In this document: positions 11,361 through 21,930 of the stretch, one piece after another | Numbering within the stretch: position 1 is the first letter of the stretch | Layout: each line of letters opens with the position of its first letter | NCBI GenBank assembly: GCA_003194525.1 | Contig: NBIV01000117.1 | Location: 1-64,000, forward strand | Origin: Gracilariopsis chorda | Taxonomy: Eukaryota > Rhodophyta > Florideophyceae > Gracilariales > Gracilariaceae | Direction: 5' to 3' | Length of the DNA: 64,000 bases | Notes under the pieces: generated by a model | Database searches by the model: none | Seen by the model: the letters and a program-made list of their open reading frames with translations, nothing else | Told to the model about the DNA's origin: nothing | Position numbers and translations under genes: made by a program

Positions 11361-12908
11361 TTGAGCGAGGATGAAGCTCAGGAGGACTTTTTGGATGATG
11401 AGGAAGACGAGGCAGAGGAGCAGCAAACCGCAGGCAGTTTTGACGATAAGAATCCTGAAAAGCTTCCAGCTGGCTTAAGTACGCCAGGAGAGCTGGCTAT
11501 GGGAGCGGACATGTCTTGGGTGGACCTGGTATACTCGTTGCCGAGTGAGTGGCCTGCAAGGGGAAATGCAGTGAAGAATTCCCATCCATGGGTGCAGAGG
11601 ATAAATCTGAGGAAGCACCATCGGGCGGACTGCTTCTCACCTGATGACTTCCGAATGGTTCATCATGCTGTGTATTGGCGTGCGTCGCGCAAATTGCACA
11701 AAGAGATGGGTACTACGACACGTGCAGTGCTGGGCGTGAAGATGCCGTCATCAGGAACGGCATCGAATGAAGAGGAAGCGTTATGGATGGCCGCTTTTGA
11801 GAGAGAGGACTTGGCTCGTGTTTACTTTGCGAAGACGAGCGTGGAGCTGTCGGAGAGTGGGTTTTGTGTGCTGCAGAAGTTCGGGACAGATAAAGGCATG
11901 GCGAGTGAGGCTTCGAAGAGGGGACTGCAAATGGACGAAGATGTGATAGGAGAACTGGTGGACTTCTTCGAACGCGACTTTGTTTCGCAACCGGATCTCA
12001 CGAACGAAGCGAATCGTGTTTTCTGGAATATGATCATCAATGGAGGAGGGTTGAAGGATGTTAATAATGGTATCAAGGCGGTCGGGCGTTTCATCACAAC
12101 CAAACGAAAGATTGCGGACAGAATTGAGGAGCTTGAAAACGGTGCAGTTCTTGCTCGAAAGAGAGCCATGTTGGATGCAAGGCTCTGTCAGATTGCAGCG
12201 GCTCTCGGGTTGTCTGAATGTGAAACGATGTATGCCCCTCACACGGGTGGCCGTATCCTTTGTACTGGAGAGTATCGTCCGAGGCAGGTGCTACACACGA
12301 ATTTCAGGGCTTTGACGGAAAATGACAGGATGAGAAATGTGAACCCAGGGTATTTTGCAATGGCATCGGGACCGGATTCGTTCATGATTTGGGTTTGTGA
12401 ACGGTCACATACTCTAACAATGACACGGGGGAACTTGAAAGAGCTTTCGGCTTCTATGATGATTCGGAAGTTCAGAGTTCCACCATTATCTGTGTTCATT
12501 GGAAGAGGGGATGTATTTCATGCTGGGGCTGGGTACAATGATGCAATAGCGAAAGGCTATTGCATGCAATACCATATGTAATTTGTACCTGATGGATACA
12601 ATCTCCCGGATGCGGTGCATAGGCAAAGCGGTTTCCGCCTTCCTTTTTTTAATGATGGAGAGGACCGTGGCGATTCATGTGAGGTGGGAGGAGGGGAAGA
12701 GGAGCGGGGAGAGGAAGCTGACGATAGAGATGTAGTTATGCAAGAAGCCGAAGGTGAGAACCCGTCGGATGAGGAGGACGATGAGGATATACAGAAACCA
12801 GCGGAAATGAACACTGATGGAGATTATGAACAGGAGGATGACGATGAGGGTAAAATGGTTCCTAAAAGAGCAGAGGGTCTGATAGGTGAGGACGATGAAA
12901 GCGATTGA
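11361..12908 (+). pseudogene. 2OG-Fe(II)-oxygenase/cupin-like protein
   Basis: The frame is the same as that of the ParB-like gene. After an acidic leader comes a globular part with RQVLHTNFRAL (about 12280-12310), a GPDSFMIWVCERSH strand (about 12370-12410) and SVFIGRGDVFHAGAGYND (about 12490-12545), ending in a long acidic tail. The spacing of an HxN/HxD-like pair and a late GDxxHAGxxY histidine is like double-stranded beta-helix iron oxygenases (phytanoyl-CoA hydroxylase-like or cupin-like). The expected aspartate is Asn here, so metal binding is uncertain. TAA 12579-12581 follows QYHM, but the frame continues FVPDGYNLPDAVH, so this is a break rather than the natural end. There is no ATG before about 11502, although the acidic leader looks coded, so a fusion to the upstream ParB-like protein is possible. 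Confidence 0.4.
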
Positions 12909-13561
12909 TAATGATAAGTAAACTAGTGATATACGTTTGTTAAATCTGATGATTGCTTTTTGATCTTTATAGTGAATGTTTATAGTGGATGGGAGAGGTT
13001 TACTACGATGGGGATTAATTTTTATGCAGCTTTATTCGAATGATGCGTAATAATGAAGGGATGATGTCTACAAAGATTTTGCTTTGTTATATTCCATAAA
13101 GAAAGGTCTACAAGTATGAGAAGAAACTTGGGATGGGTGTATTGGATGGGAGAATGAAGGGGCAGCTCATATGAAACACGAATGGATGTAAAATTGAGTA
13201 TGGGATCATGTATGAGAATTGAAGGTGATTGTACGGGTGTGAAAGATCCCGTTGTTATAGCCAAATACCGCGATTGTCCATTCTGTTGATGTAGAAAGTA
13301 CTGGTTCTTTTCATACACGAATTCATTGTGGCGTGCTTGATGTACGAAGGAGAGTGAAGAGGGTGAAGGCATTATCGTGTAGAGGTTCAAAATATTGCTT
13401 TGTGTGTTGGGAAGGACAAGGGGTGAGCAAATGAGAAGATGATAAGCTGTCCATTTAAGCAGTGACGAAGTTGGTTCAAGTGAAGAGGTGGGAAATTCAT
13501 TATCGACTTTTGAAAATTCATTCACGACTCTTGAACATTCATTCACGACTCTTGAACATTC
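12909..13561. other. Spacer between element genes
   Basis: The sequence is AT-rich. A 174-codon minus-strand frame (13022-13546) lacks an ATG at its start and shows no domain; I do not call it a gene. The right edge carries a 21-bp tandem repeat described separately. Confidence 0.5.
13495..13557. repeat. Three tandem 21-bp repeats
   Basis: The unit ATTCATTCACGACTCTTGAA plus C occurs at 13516-13536 and exactly again at 13537-13557. A diverged first copy is at 13495-13515. It lies just upstream of the coiled-coil gene starting at 13562, so it may sit in its leader or promoter. Confidence 0.9.
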
Positions 13562-14248
13562 ATGTCATTTGAGAACATCCAAACGCACCATGACTACTAT
13601 TTGCAACTTTCGGTCAGTGAGCTTGGGGTTGGGACGATGATGGAAGGGGATGGTGGGGAGGGAGGTGCGGGCGAGGGTGGTCGAGGAGGAGGGGTAGGGG
13701 GAGGTGGAGGGACACGAATGGATGGGTTCTACGGCGATGTGAAGGAACTATTGAGGAGCACTGCGGGAGGGCTTAAAGAGGGTTTGGATGAGTGTATTGA
13801 GGAGGTTGTCGTGGAGTTGGGAGGGATGGTTCTGAGTGCATCGGAGAAAGGAGGGCCAATGGGTGCTGTGGCTGAGTTGCGCCGGAGGGTGAGGGAGGCT
13901 GGGGTGTGGGCAGAGCAGCACGTCGATGGGGTTGTGGCGTGTGTGTGAGAGGAGCTGGGGAGGCCGTGGAAGGAGAATGAGGAGTTGTGATGACGGTTTT
14001 TGGAGTTGGAGAAGCGGCGTTTACTGGTGGACAGGGTTGTGCATCTAGTCGAGGATATGCGGAACAAGATGTATGGAGGTGGAGGGGAAGGTGGGGTGGG
14101 AGGTGCTGTCGGGAGTGTGTCTCCAGTTACTCTTGGAGGTAGAGGCGGCGTGAAAAGGAGGTTGCAGGAGAAGAACGAAGAAGGATTGGAGGTTAAGAGT
14201 CGGTTGAAGAGGAGGCATGGAAAGAGGGAAGATGGAGAAGAAGGCTAG
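13562..14248 (+). pseudogene. Coiled-coil, Gly-rich protein of the mobile block
   Basis: The first ATG is at 13562. The protein has a glycine-rich stretch (about 13640-13710), then helical segments (DVKELLRSTAGGLKEGLDEC, AELRRRVREAGVWAEQHVDG). After three in-frame TGA codons (13946-13948, 13988-13990, 13991-13993), the same frame gives the heptad-rich FLELEKRRLLVDRVVHLVED and a basic C-terminus (VKRRLQEKN, KSRLKRRHGKRED). Reading the TGA codons as former CGA gives runs such as EEL-R-R-RFLELEKRR that fit the surrounding helix well. No catalytic motif is seen. It may be a DNA-binding or assembly partner of the element. Confidence 0.5.
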
Positions 14249-14456
14249 TGATGTTTAGGAGTGTCGTTGAGGCTGTTAGGACGACGGAATGGGTGGTATT
14301 GGAATCTGATGCGCGGTGTGTCGGGTGTGTGAGAACTGAGAGAGCTGCCAAGATGAGTTCCTGAGGATGAGTTGGAAGTGAAACTAGGGCAGTATGAAGT
14401 GTGAAAATCAAAAGATGGAAATAAAAATGTTAGTTTTGGTTGGGTGCTCGACATGG

Positions 14457-14479
14457 CGCTGGCCACGCAGCGGCCAGCG
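14457..14479. repeat. Short perfect GC hairpin
   Basis: CGCTGGCC (14457-14464) and GGCCAGCG (14472-14479) form an 8-bp stem around a 7-nt loop, after the last coiled-coil gene. It may be part of an element end or a transcription end. Confidence 0.7.
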
Positions 14480-14595
14480 ACATTTCGAGATTTGTATCTA
14501 GCTTTTAGTGGAGAATGAACTTGCACCAAACTTGAAAGTAGCGATGCGCAGTGCAGGTGAGGCGAGGTTCTGTAAGATATGGAAGTGTGAATTCC

Positions 14596-14634
14596 AAAAA
14601 AAAAAAATTGTATTTAAAAAATATTTTTTTTTTT
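14596..14634. repeat. A12...T11 inverted homopolymer at a junction
   Basis: A run of twelve A (14596-14607) and one of eleven T (14624-14634) flank a short AT spacer. Truncated gypsy sequence begins immediately to the right, so this marks the visible boundary between the left multi-gene block and the gypsy remnant. 14249-14595 holds no gene that I can see. Confidence 0.6.
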
Positions 14635-14640
14635 ACTTGG

Positions 14641-17400
14641 CAAGCGCCAGATACTAGCAGAATCTATCATTTTCGTAGTATCTTTGAGCTTTTGCCTAAG
14701 AAACTTGTGATCTAGCACCTCTATCTAGAATTCCGAGAACACCAACGTCGCAGATGGCCTTTATAAGGTCGTCATATTTGACAAGGACACAGTGGTACTG
14801 GAAGTTGGTGACAATAACGATCAGTTTTCTCGAGATCGAGTGGTTCAAACCCCTACAATCCATACGGAGACAATCCGTGCCCGTAATAAAACGGACTATT
14901 TTGTGGTAGAAAAACTGCACATAAGGACATTGGAATCACCTCTACAGAGATACTGATCCCTTCGCTAGGTCTTACTGACATACCGTAGTTTTCTTCAACG
15001 TAGTTCTCGGTTACGAACGAATTGGTTCATACTCGCTCTTTAGCGCCTGTTAGTCCGCCACGAGACGTACTGTCAGCTCCCGATGTCTCTCCAACTAAGG
15101 AGAAAGAGGAGATTGCCCGCTCTGACGGGGAACATCTACCGGTGTTGCGACCGTTGTCTAGCGCTCGTGATACGCGGATTTCTGAACTTGAATAGCCCCT
15201 TAGGGATACCCAAGTTGGCTCAGCTGAGATTGCTCCGAGTTTCGGCCCCGCAAAACTGCATTCGGGTGCTCACGCTGAAACGGATACTACAATCGTTGCG
15301 GTGGATAATAATCCTGTTAACAAGATCTTTTTCCGCTCATCAGATAAGAACCTTTCGCTTCAGACTGCTGAAGTATCTCACACCGTGAAGGAAGTATCAC
15401 TATTTGTTGATCGCTCTCGTGAAGATTCCTCGACGCAGTCGGATTTGGAAAATGACCTCCCTGACCAACAGGATATAGTGGACACAGACCCTCTGGTTAA
15501 TTATACTTTGGTTACACCGGATACTCTGTCTTTCATGGACCACACCATCACTGACGATGGCTCTTCATCATGGCTCGCTTTAAAACAATCCCGGTATATC
15601 CTAGCCTTATCAGCAGCCGTTCTCCAGATTACAAGGCACACTATGAAGTGGAAAATACTCGCCCGAAGATGTACCATACAAAGCTACCATCACCACGTAG
15701 TGTGGTAGAGGAGCATGACGCGCATCAAGATGGCAAGGGACACCAGGAGAGGGGCGGCGAACGTTCAATGGCAGCCCGGTCTGGGGTAATCAACACTGCA
15801 GTGGCAGGAGCACTGTCGCGCGTCAGGCCATGCGACGTGCCACCTGCCCACACCAGTGGATGTTCGTTGCCACCCGTGTTCAATGCTGGCACCACCACCG
15901 TGGACGCGCCATTATCAATGTGTAGCAAAACCGTACGATGGGTGATGTCCACCGGTTTTCCGAAGTCCGCCCCCTTAAGAGGTGAACTGCAGCGGAATGA
16001 GCCCTCTGTCCGTGCTCAGTGCTAGGCACGCCGGGTGTGAGACTGTAGACGGTTGCTGGATATAAGTACAGAGGTGGGGAAGAAGGAATGATGTGACCAA
16101 CTCTATTGGCGACGAACCTGAGGGAAAAGGGGCAAAAGAGGACAGCAAGGGGCACCGCCGGACAGTGAGTGTGCTCGGGACACAACACCCGAAGCGATGC
16201 CAAGGACTGTGCTACAAGCGGGAACAGGTCCATATGCGGAGTGACAGCGATAATATTAGCCAAAGAAAATACCCCATACAGGAACCGAAACCGATCGCAG
16301 TCTCGGGACGACGCTGGTCCCTGAAAAGAAGGTAAAAAACGATAAATTGTTTCCTAGTTGACCCTGAGGGGTAGACGCACCAGAGTCCAACTTAATTACC
16401 CTGCGCGAGTAGTTGTAAACTTACGCAGACGTTTACGACTATAGCCGGGCCTTCGGGAAGAGAGCACGACTCAGTTAACCTTTTTTGTGGGGCAGGTGAG
16501 AGGAGATCCATCTACCTTAAGTAGATTCTACCACTGTACAGTGTAATAACCACATAAGCATATGTGTACACCTTGTGTGGTCCATGCACATGGCTAGCCC
16601 GCCTTTAGGGTGCCATTGCACGGCTATGCCACCCACATTAATCTATTAGGTGTCCAGCCTCCCCAGTATACCACTTGTACCAAGGTCGGACATCACATTC
16701 ACCTGTGAAGATTCCCGTTATTTTCGGTTCCAAAACTACCCAAAATGGGGCGTGCCTCGTATCCATATCCACGTCCCCTTGCGAGGTACTATAGTGTATC
16801 TGAATGAGACCATCCCCGACACCACGGATTCCATTGCTCCACAATCACTATCACGTGATATCGGTACCACTGATCCGCCTCCCTGCTCTGAACTTTTGCA
16901 GCCCCCGGACAGTGATTCCTGTCAATTCACGGAATTTAGGACCCTTGCTCTTGAAAAATGTCGGCGCTTCTCGATGAGGAAGGTAAGAAGTACTCATCAG
17001 AGTTCGTCAAATACGTCTCATACGTTAGGAAAACCCTGCTAGATGGTCACACCACCGGTGCAGCCGTCAAATCTATCGGTAAGCCGTACTATTCATGACA
17101 CTGTGACGCAGGAAGTTGATGCACAGTGGTTTGTCATCGACGAAATGGTGGGACACAGGTACTAACTCGATGGGCTCATACAATACCATGTCCGTTGGTG
17201 CGGCGGCTTCCTACCATCAATTGACACAGATGAACTGGTTGAACATCTTCCCCAATCTGTTATCGTGCAATACCATCTTCATAATCACTCGGCCCTGCCC
17301 CAAAACATTGATCAAGCCCTCGTACGGTAGCCTCACGCCAAAGCGGTACGGCTACATCCACGATGGAGAATTAGGATCCCACCACTACTGTAGTTGAGAA
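14641..17400 (+). pseudogene. Ty3/gypsy pol 3' remnant (end of integrase, linker, chromodomain)
   Basis: ADGLYKVVIFDKDTVVLEVG (about 14748-14807) followed by SRDRVVQTP matches the end of integrase in the intact element of this window (ADGPFKVISVNTDTVVVERG, SRDRAVLAP). A long degenerate linker follows (15083-16300 and on). The final chromodomain at about 17109-17300 reads WFVIDEMVGHRY then LDGLIQYHVRW and ELVEHLPQS, with TAA 17163-17165 at a position where the intact copy has Asp-Gln. Upstream protease, reverse transcriptase and RNase H are absent, so the copy is 5'-truncated. About 16340-16650 shows nothing recognisable. Confidence 0.7.
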
Positions 17401-17636
17401 CAAGAAGAAGAAGGAAGCCCTGGAAGGGAATGGACAAATGAAGCCTTGAAGAAGGAAAGAAGACTCTTGGCAAAGAAGATCAAATGGCATACTATATACG
17501 CATTGATACCCCGAAAGGTAGAAGAAGAAGAATAACAGAGATGCACAGTCTACTGGAAGTTCATTAATATGTAGCTACCCACTATTTGGGCTCATAACAA
17601 CCAGGCCAATTGGTAACTCAACAAGGCTCTATATCC

Positions 17637-19458
17637 TCAGGAGGAAGGTCTATCGAAACCCCGCTGGTTTCCATCATTGTGGTCCATTCTCGGCTGTAGT
17701 GCACCTTGCTTTTGTGCGACATCACTCGATATCATTTCGGATAAGCCAGCCCTCTGGAGGAACTGAGAGATCAAGGTGGTACGCAGGGCATCATTAATCG
17801 TTGATGCGGCCGATGCGCCCGATGTGGACGGAACTGGAACTGACGCAGCCAGAGGAGCCAAAAAAGGTTGAGCCGAAGCTACAGACACTGAAGGCCCTGC
17901 TCCATGACCCCCAGAATCTCCCGTTGCTACGGGCACGTTTCTGTAACCCTCATCAAGAACATAATCCAAAATTGGATCGTGCGGATCTGCCGCATGAAAG
18001 AACTCGTCTTTAGCGACAAACACAGTTGGGTATGCCACAGGTTTGGTTCTTTCTGCATCTCCAAGAATAAAGGCCTCGTCTCCAGTAATTCTCACACGCG
18101 TCCTCAAATCGTAATAGATGAAATTACCCGCTATGTGAGTTCTCCTTCCCGGTGATCGGTCACTTGTATCCAACTCATTTTTGTGAGCCGCCCAGTCCAC
18201 TCTGTACTCCAATCGGTATTGTCGATAACATTGAGGAGGCTCGCCACCTCGGAAAAGTTTCCACTACCGCCAAGCGGCATTCTGAGACCAAGGCAACGGA
18301 TGCGACGACGGAGAGTCAGTGAGATATACCAAAGATGATATTAGTCGTAGACCTTTTGGAGGAAATATACCGCCGTTCGCGCAGCTCACTATGTGCTCAC
18401 AACGGACCACCACCCCGTGAACGGGTTGCTCATTAACCGGTTACCCACGTACCTGATGCAAGGTAGAAGCCCCAGGTAGCATCCCCGGCACGCCTTAGTC
18501 CACGCACAGGCGAATAGAAGCGGAACATATCTTCCACGCGTGTGGCGAGGGAGAATCCTATTCGCTTCGTTGTTCTCATAAGATATAAGATATCCCCAAC
18601 AAAAGTGGCATCTTCGTTCGAAACGGATCATCCTTTGAGTAAAACGACCGTGATTCAGGTGGAAGATATCGAAAATCGGCGCACAATAGCGGAAACGTCC
18701 AACAAAGCACGTTGTTGTGAACAGGAACACCCTGGTACTGTTCAACGATGTTTGCAAGATGTGCGAGCTTCTCTCGATATTGGATCTTCCCAAGAGCTCC
18801 GTATAATTCCACGTCGAAACGGAAGTTAGTCGGCATTGGACGGTTTGAATAAGTTCTGTATAACCCCTGATGCGCCACCTTGATGAGGGCTGCTCCCGCG
18901 TTCGCGTTGCTTTCCACACGATAATGGATAATGGCCTGAGAAAGAACGGTGGTCCGGTGTGTCCGACTTTTCATAAGAAATCCATGCTCCCGGAGGGAGG
19001 TTTCCCGGCATCAATTGTTGTGAAGGCCCCTGCGACGTCTGTGGATTCTGTTGTTGAATCTGCATAGCAGGTTCATGGACCTGCTGAGCTGTTTGGTAGT
19101 TAGATGAGCACGGCGTAGCAGTTGCTGGAGGATGACTTGCTTGAGGCAGAGGAGCTGTGTTGAAGCCTACAACGAATTACGGAGGATTCCACTGCACCGC
19201 AGGTTAAGGTCCAACGTTGTTGGATGCTGCGGATGGATTTGGACCGTTCGAAGTCTCACCTTGCGCCTGATTAGCTGACGTGTTCGGGTTGATACTCATC
19301 GGAACCAGAGTAATCGGAGGTGAATCTGCGGATAATGTCGATGAATTGTTTAAGCTTGGAGGCGAAGATGTAATCCCATTGCGAGGAATAGACCTTTGCT
19401 TGTCGCAAGAAGAAGAGACAGGACTGGCCATGCTCAGGAGAAGGTTAACTAGGCACAC
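17637..19458 (-). pseudogene. Antisense ORF of the diverged gypsy copy
   Basis: On the opposite strand, between the chromodomain and the 3' LTR, frames at 19458-19204, 19065-18826, 18974-18389 and 18212-17637 together parallel the antisense protein of the intact element (33904-35690). Shared blocks are RGRYVPLL against LGRYVALP, KACRGCYLGLLP against EACRGCYLELPP, GWWSVVST against GLWSVVVT, GNFIYYDL against GDFIYFDP, and HDPILD against DDPMVD. The gene is broken by frameshifts and stops. Function is unknown; the family is discussed in the findings. Confidence 0.7.
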
Positions 19459-19500
19459 GCTGCGGTATCAACCGTTGCTTACGGAGACGTTTTCACGCCT

Positions 19501-19513
19501 AAGGAGGGGGATA
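19501..19513 (+). other. Polypurine tract of the diverged gypsy copy
   Basis: AAGGAGGGGGATA directly precedes the LTR start TGTAGTGCAACGC. The intact element has AGGGGGGATA directly before TGAAGTGCAACGC, so this is the plus-strand primer site. Confidence 0.8.
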
Positions 19514-20110
19514 TGTAGTGCAACGCGTTTGCGGAGGCTTATCGCATATTGGGACTCAGATATACGGAGTTACTGCATTGCGGCGGAAGCCTTCGATATA
19601 TGAATCGGAAGTCAATTACTTGACGCCGAGGTTACTTGCACATGTTAATGCACATTAGCTTATTTGCCACTTTGGCACACGTAGCACAAGTCTAGTGGTG
19701 TCTGCAACTATTATTTAGTAATGGCTATATTGTATTTAGCTAATTTAATATAGCTCCCTGGTGACCCTCACCCCATTGCGTGGAAGTAGACACAACAACC
19801 GAGTGTTTGGCTCTAACCCAGAAAACCCTGGTGCTTGGGAAACTTCATCAGAGAGCCACCGACTGGTGCGGGACTAGTTACTACACCTTGTAATATCTCG
19901 AATGGCATTCTGCGTCGCGTTATGTTTGGCTCTGCGTGTTCCATTAACTGGTCTATAGTTTCTCTGATACAGGCAGCACCCCCGTGTTCGTTGGTGATTC
20001 CTCATTTATTTGTCGCCTGTCTTGCACTTCCTTTCCGGTTATAACGTACAACTGCAAGCCTGTCGTGACGGTGAGCCTCGGACTTTCACCCCACTACCGC
20101 GCCAACCACA
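19514..20110 (+). repeat. 3' LTR of the diverged gypsy copy
   Basis: It starts TGTAGTGCAACGCG right after the polypurine tract and ends CCAACCACA, the same TG...CCACA ends as the intact element (TGAAGTGCAACG...GCACCACA). Length is about 597 bp. GGTGG (20111-20115) would be the right-hand target duplication, but the left end is lost. Copia sequence resumes immediately after, so this gypsy copy had inserted in a copia element. Confidence 0.7.
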
Positions 20111-20115
20111 GGTGG

Positions 20116-21840
20116 CTCTGTTTACTGTTGCTACCCTTTACAGAGGATGACCCGAATGCCCTCGCATGTCTTTCCGGAGAGTATTGCACCACATCTATAA
20201 GGTTCCTCAACGGGACGATCACGTACACCTCTAACTGCAGCGTTCACCTCTCTCAACCGAATACCATCGAGGTTATCCTTAAACGAAACGGGATGCACAA
20301 CTGCAACCTTACGCACACTCCATACAACCATACCATCAAATTAGACCAACAATCATCAACCGTGCCTCTCACCTCATTGCAAGGTACATGCTTCCGCCAA
20401 ATACTTGGGTAAATCCGCGCCATTACGGATTGCACATGGCCTGACATAAATTATTCAACAAATCAATTAGCAGAGCACATGAAACAGCCGAAAGCACACC
20501 ACTGGCAGGCATTCAAGGCAATTCTTCGATATCTTCAACACTCCAAGTCTCACGGACGACTTTACACAGCCACGAATACTCCCAGTTCATACAGAAGTTA
20601 AAAGCTAAGCACATACAGCGACTCGGATTATTCGACCTCCAATAACCACAAATCTATACCTAGAAACGTGTAGCATTCAGGATGCAACTGATTCGGAGTG
20701 CCGATTATCGCTTAAGTTGGGGGATGCAACTCATCAATTGACGTTTTGAGGTTAACGCTACTGAGCGACAGCTATGAAAAGAACTGTCTCATGGGTGGAC
20801 ACTAGTGCAGGTGTACACCTATACCACCCTGGCACCCATTGCCAAATAATTTATTCGATATTTTATTCTAGTGCCAAATAGTGGCTAACCACACGTGTAG
20901 GCTTGACAGTGAGGCCGTTGCGCTGCCATTATGGGCCTAGTAAAGGGCTGAAGCCCAGGTGAGGAAGGCGGAGGCCAACCAACAACCAACTTCTTACCCA
21001 AGTGGTAAACTACAGGAATCCTTAGTCGTTTAAAACATTGGAGCGCCTGTACCATCAGTGCCTAACGGTATCTGAGCTACAGCTCTCGTTTCGAGGATCT
21101 CCTCATATTCCTGTCATTACTGACTCCCGTTTCGCCCCTTTTACTTGGCGTTGTGTGCTGTTTTCTCAGGTAATCCTGTGCTGTACTCGACACCGAGATC
21201 TCCGAACCCTCCAAGTCTTCGTCTGTTCGTGCACTCACGAGACCTCACCGTTTGGCACCCGAGTATGTGTTACTAGAAAGTCGCGCGCAAGGCGGCGCCC
21301 GCTTACGCCGCTACCCGTGGATATCCACCTTTGATACCGAGACCCTACAGACGTTGGCAGAATACCACAAAACGTACATTGCTTTGGAAAAACACTAATT
21401 TTGCTTCAAAAAGCAAAATATCGTGTACTTGTCTACAACAGAAGACGAATAGATATCTGCAACGTGTGCCACGCATAACATTCAATGGCTTCGAAGGCTC
21501 TTACACTCAAATTATGTACGAGAAACAACGCCAACACCGCAATTTATCGATAACCGGTCCGCCATGCTCATAGAGGAAAGCCAAGCCCCGACTGAACGCC
21601 GAAAGTACTTGGACTTAAAAAAAACTACGTGCAGCATCAATTCAATGCAAAACACACCCGACTGTCCCGAATAACAACAAATGATATACTAGCAGATATT
21701 CTGACAAAACCGCTGCACAGAAATAGATTCAGACAACTACGAAAAGGACTTCAAATGACAGCAACCCCCGCAAGCGTCGAAATGCAGCAACTGGGAACTG
21801 TCAAATAGCAAAATCTAGACCATTGCTGCATTGTTCTTTT
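20116..21840 (+). pseudogene. Ty1/copia fragment (end of reverse transcriptase and RNase H)
   Basis: FLNGTITYTSNCSVHLSQPN then NCNLTHTPYNHTIKLDQQ (about 20190-20360) align with the other copia in this window (FLNWIITQTKDGTHIPQPD, NCNPTQTPYN). SDSDYSTSNNHKSI (about 20605-20650) starts RNase H. The domain resumes after a solo LTR at about 21380 with KQNIVYLSTTEDE, then FIDNRSAMLIEESQAPTERR (about 21556-21615). Several stops and shifts make it dead. Confidence 0.8.
20669..21369. mobile_element. Solo gypsy-type LTR with 5-bp target duplication
   Basis: A 701-bp block starting TGTAGCATTC and ending AATACCACA is flanked by AAACG on both sides (20664-20668 and 21370-21374). It interrupts the copia RNase H frame. 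The ends and the hairpin-rich style (for example CTCGTTTCGAG, GTGGATATCCAC) match the gypsy LTRs of this window, but overall sequence differs, so it is another subfamily. Confidence 0.85.
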
Positions 21841-21930
21841 TGAAAGTCAAACAGCATTACAGTGAAGAGAAGTTACATAAGCCAAGACAGCACCACCTCC
21901 AAGTGAACGAGAGGTACGACCTTTCTTTCA
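21841..21930 (+). repeat. Remnant copia 3' LTR
   Basis: GTCAAACAGCATTACAGT followed by a decayed ACATAAGCCA... copy matches the start of the 90-bp LTRs at 36605 and 40120. It follows the old copia RNase H end in the expected place. Confidence 0.7.

Noticed and set aside
13022-13546. 174-codon minus-strand frame as a gene
   Set aside because: No ATG at its start, no domain, low-complexity composition.
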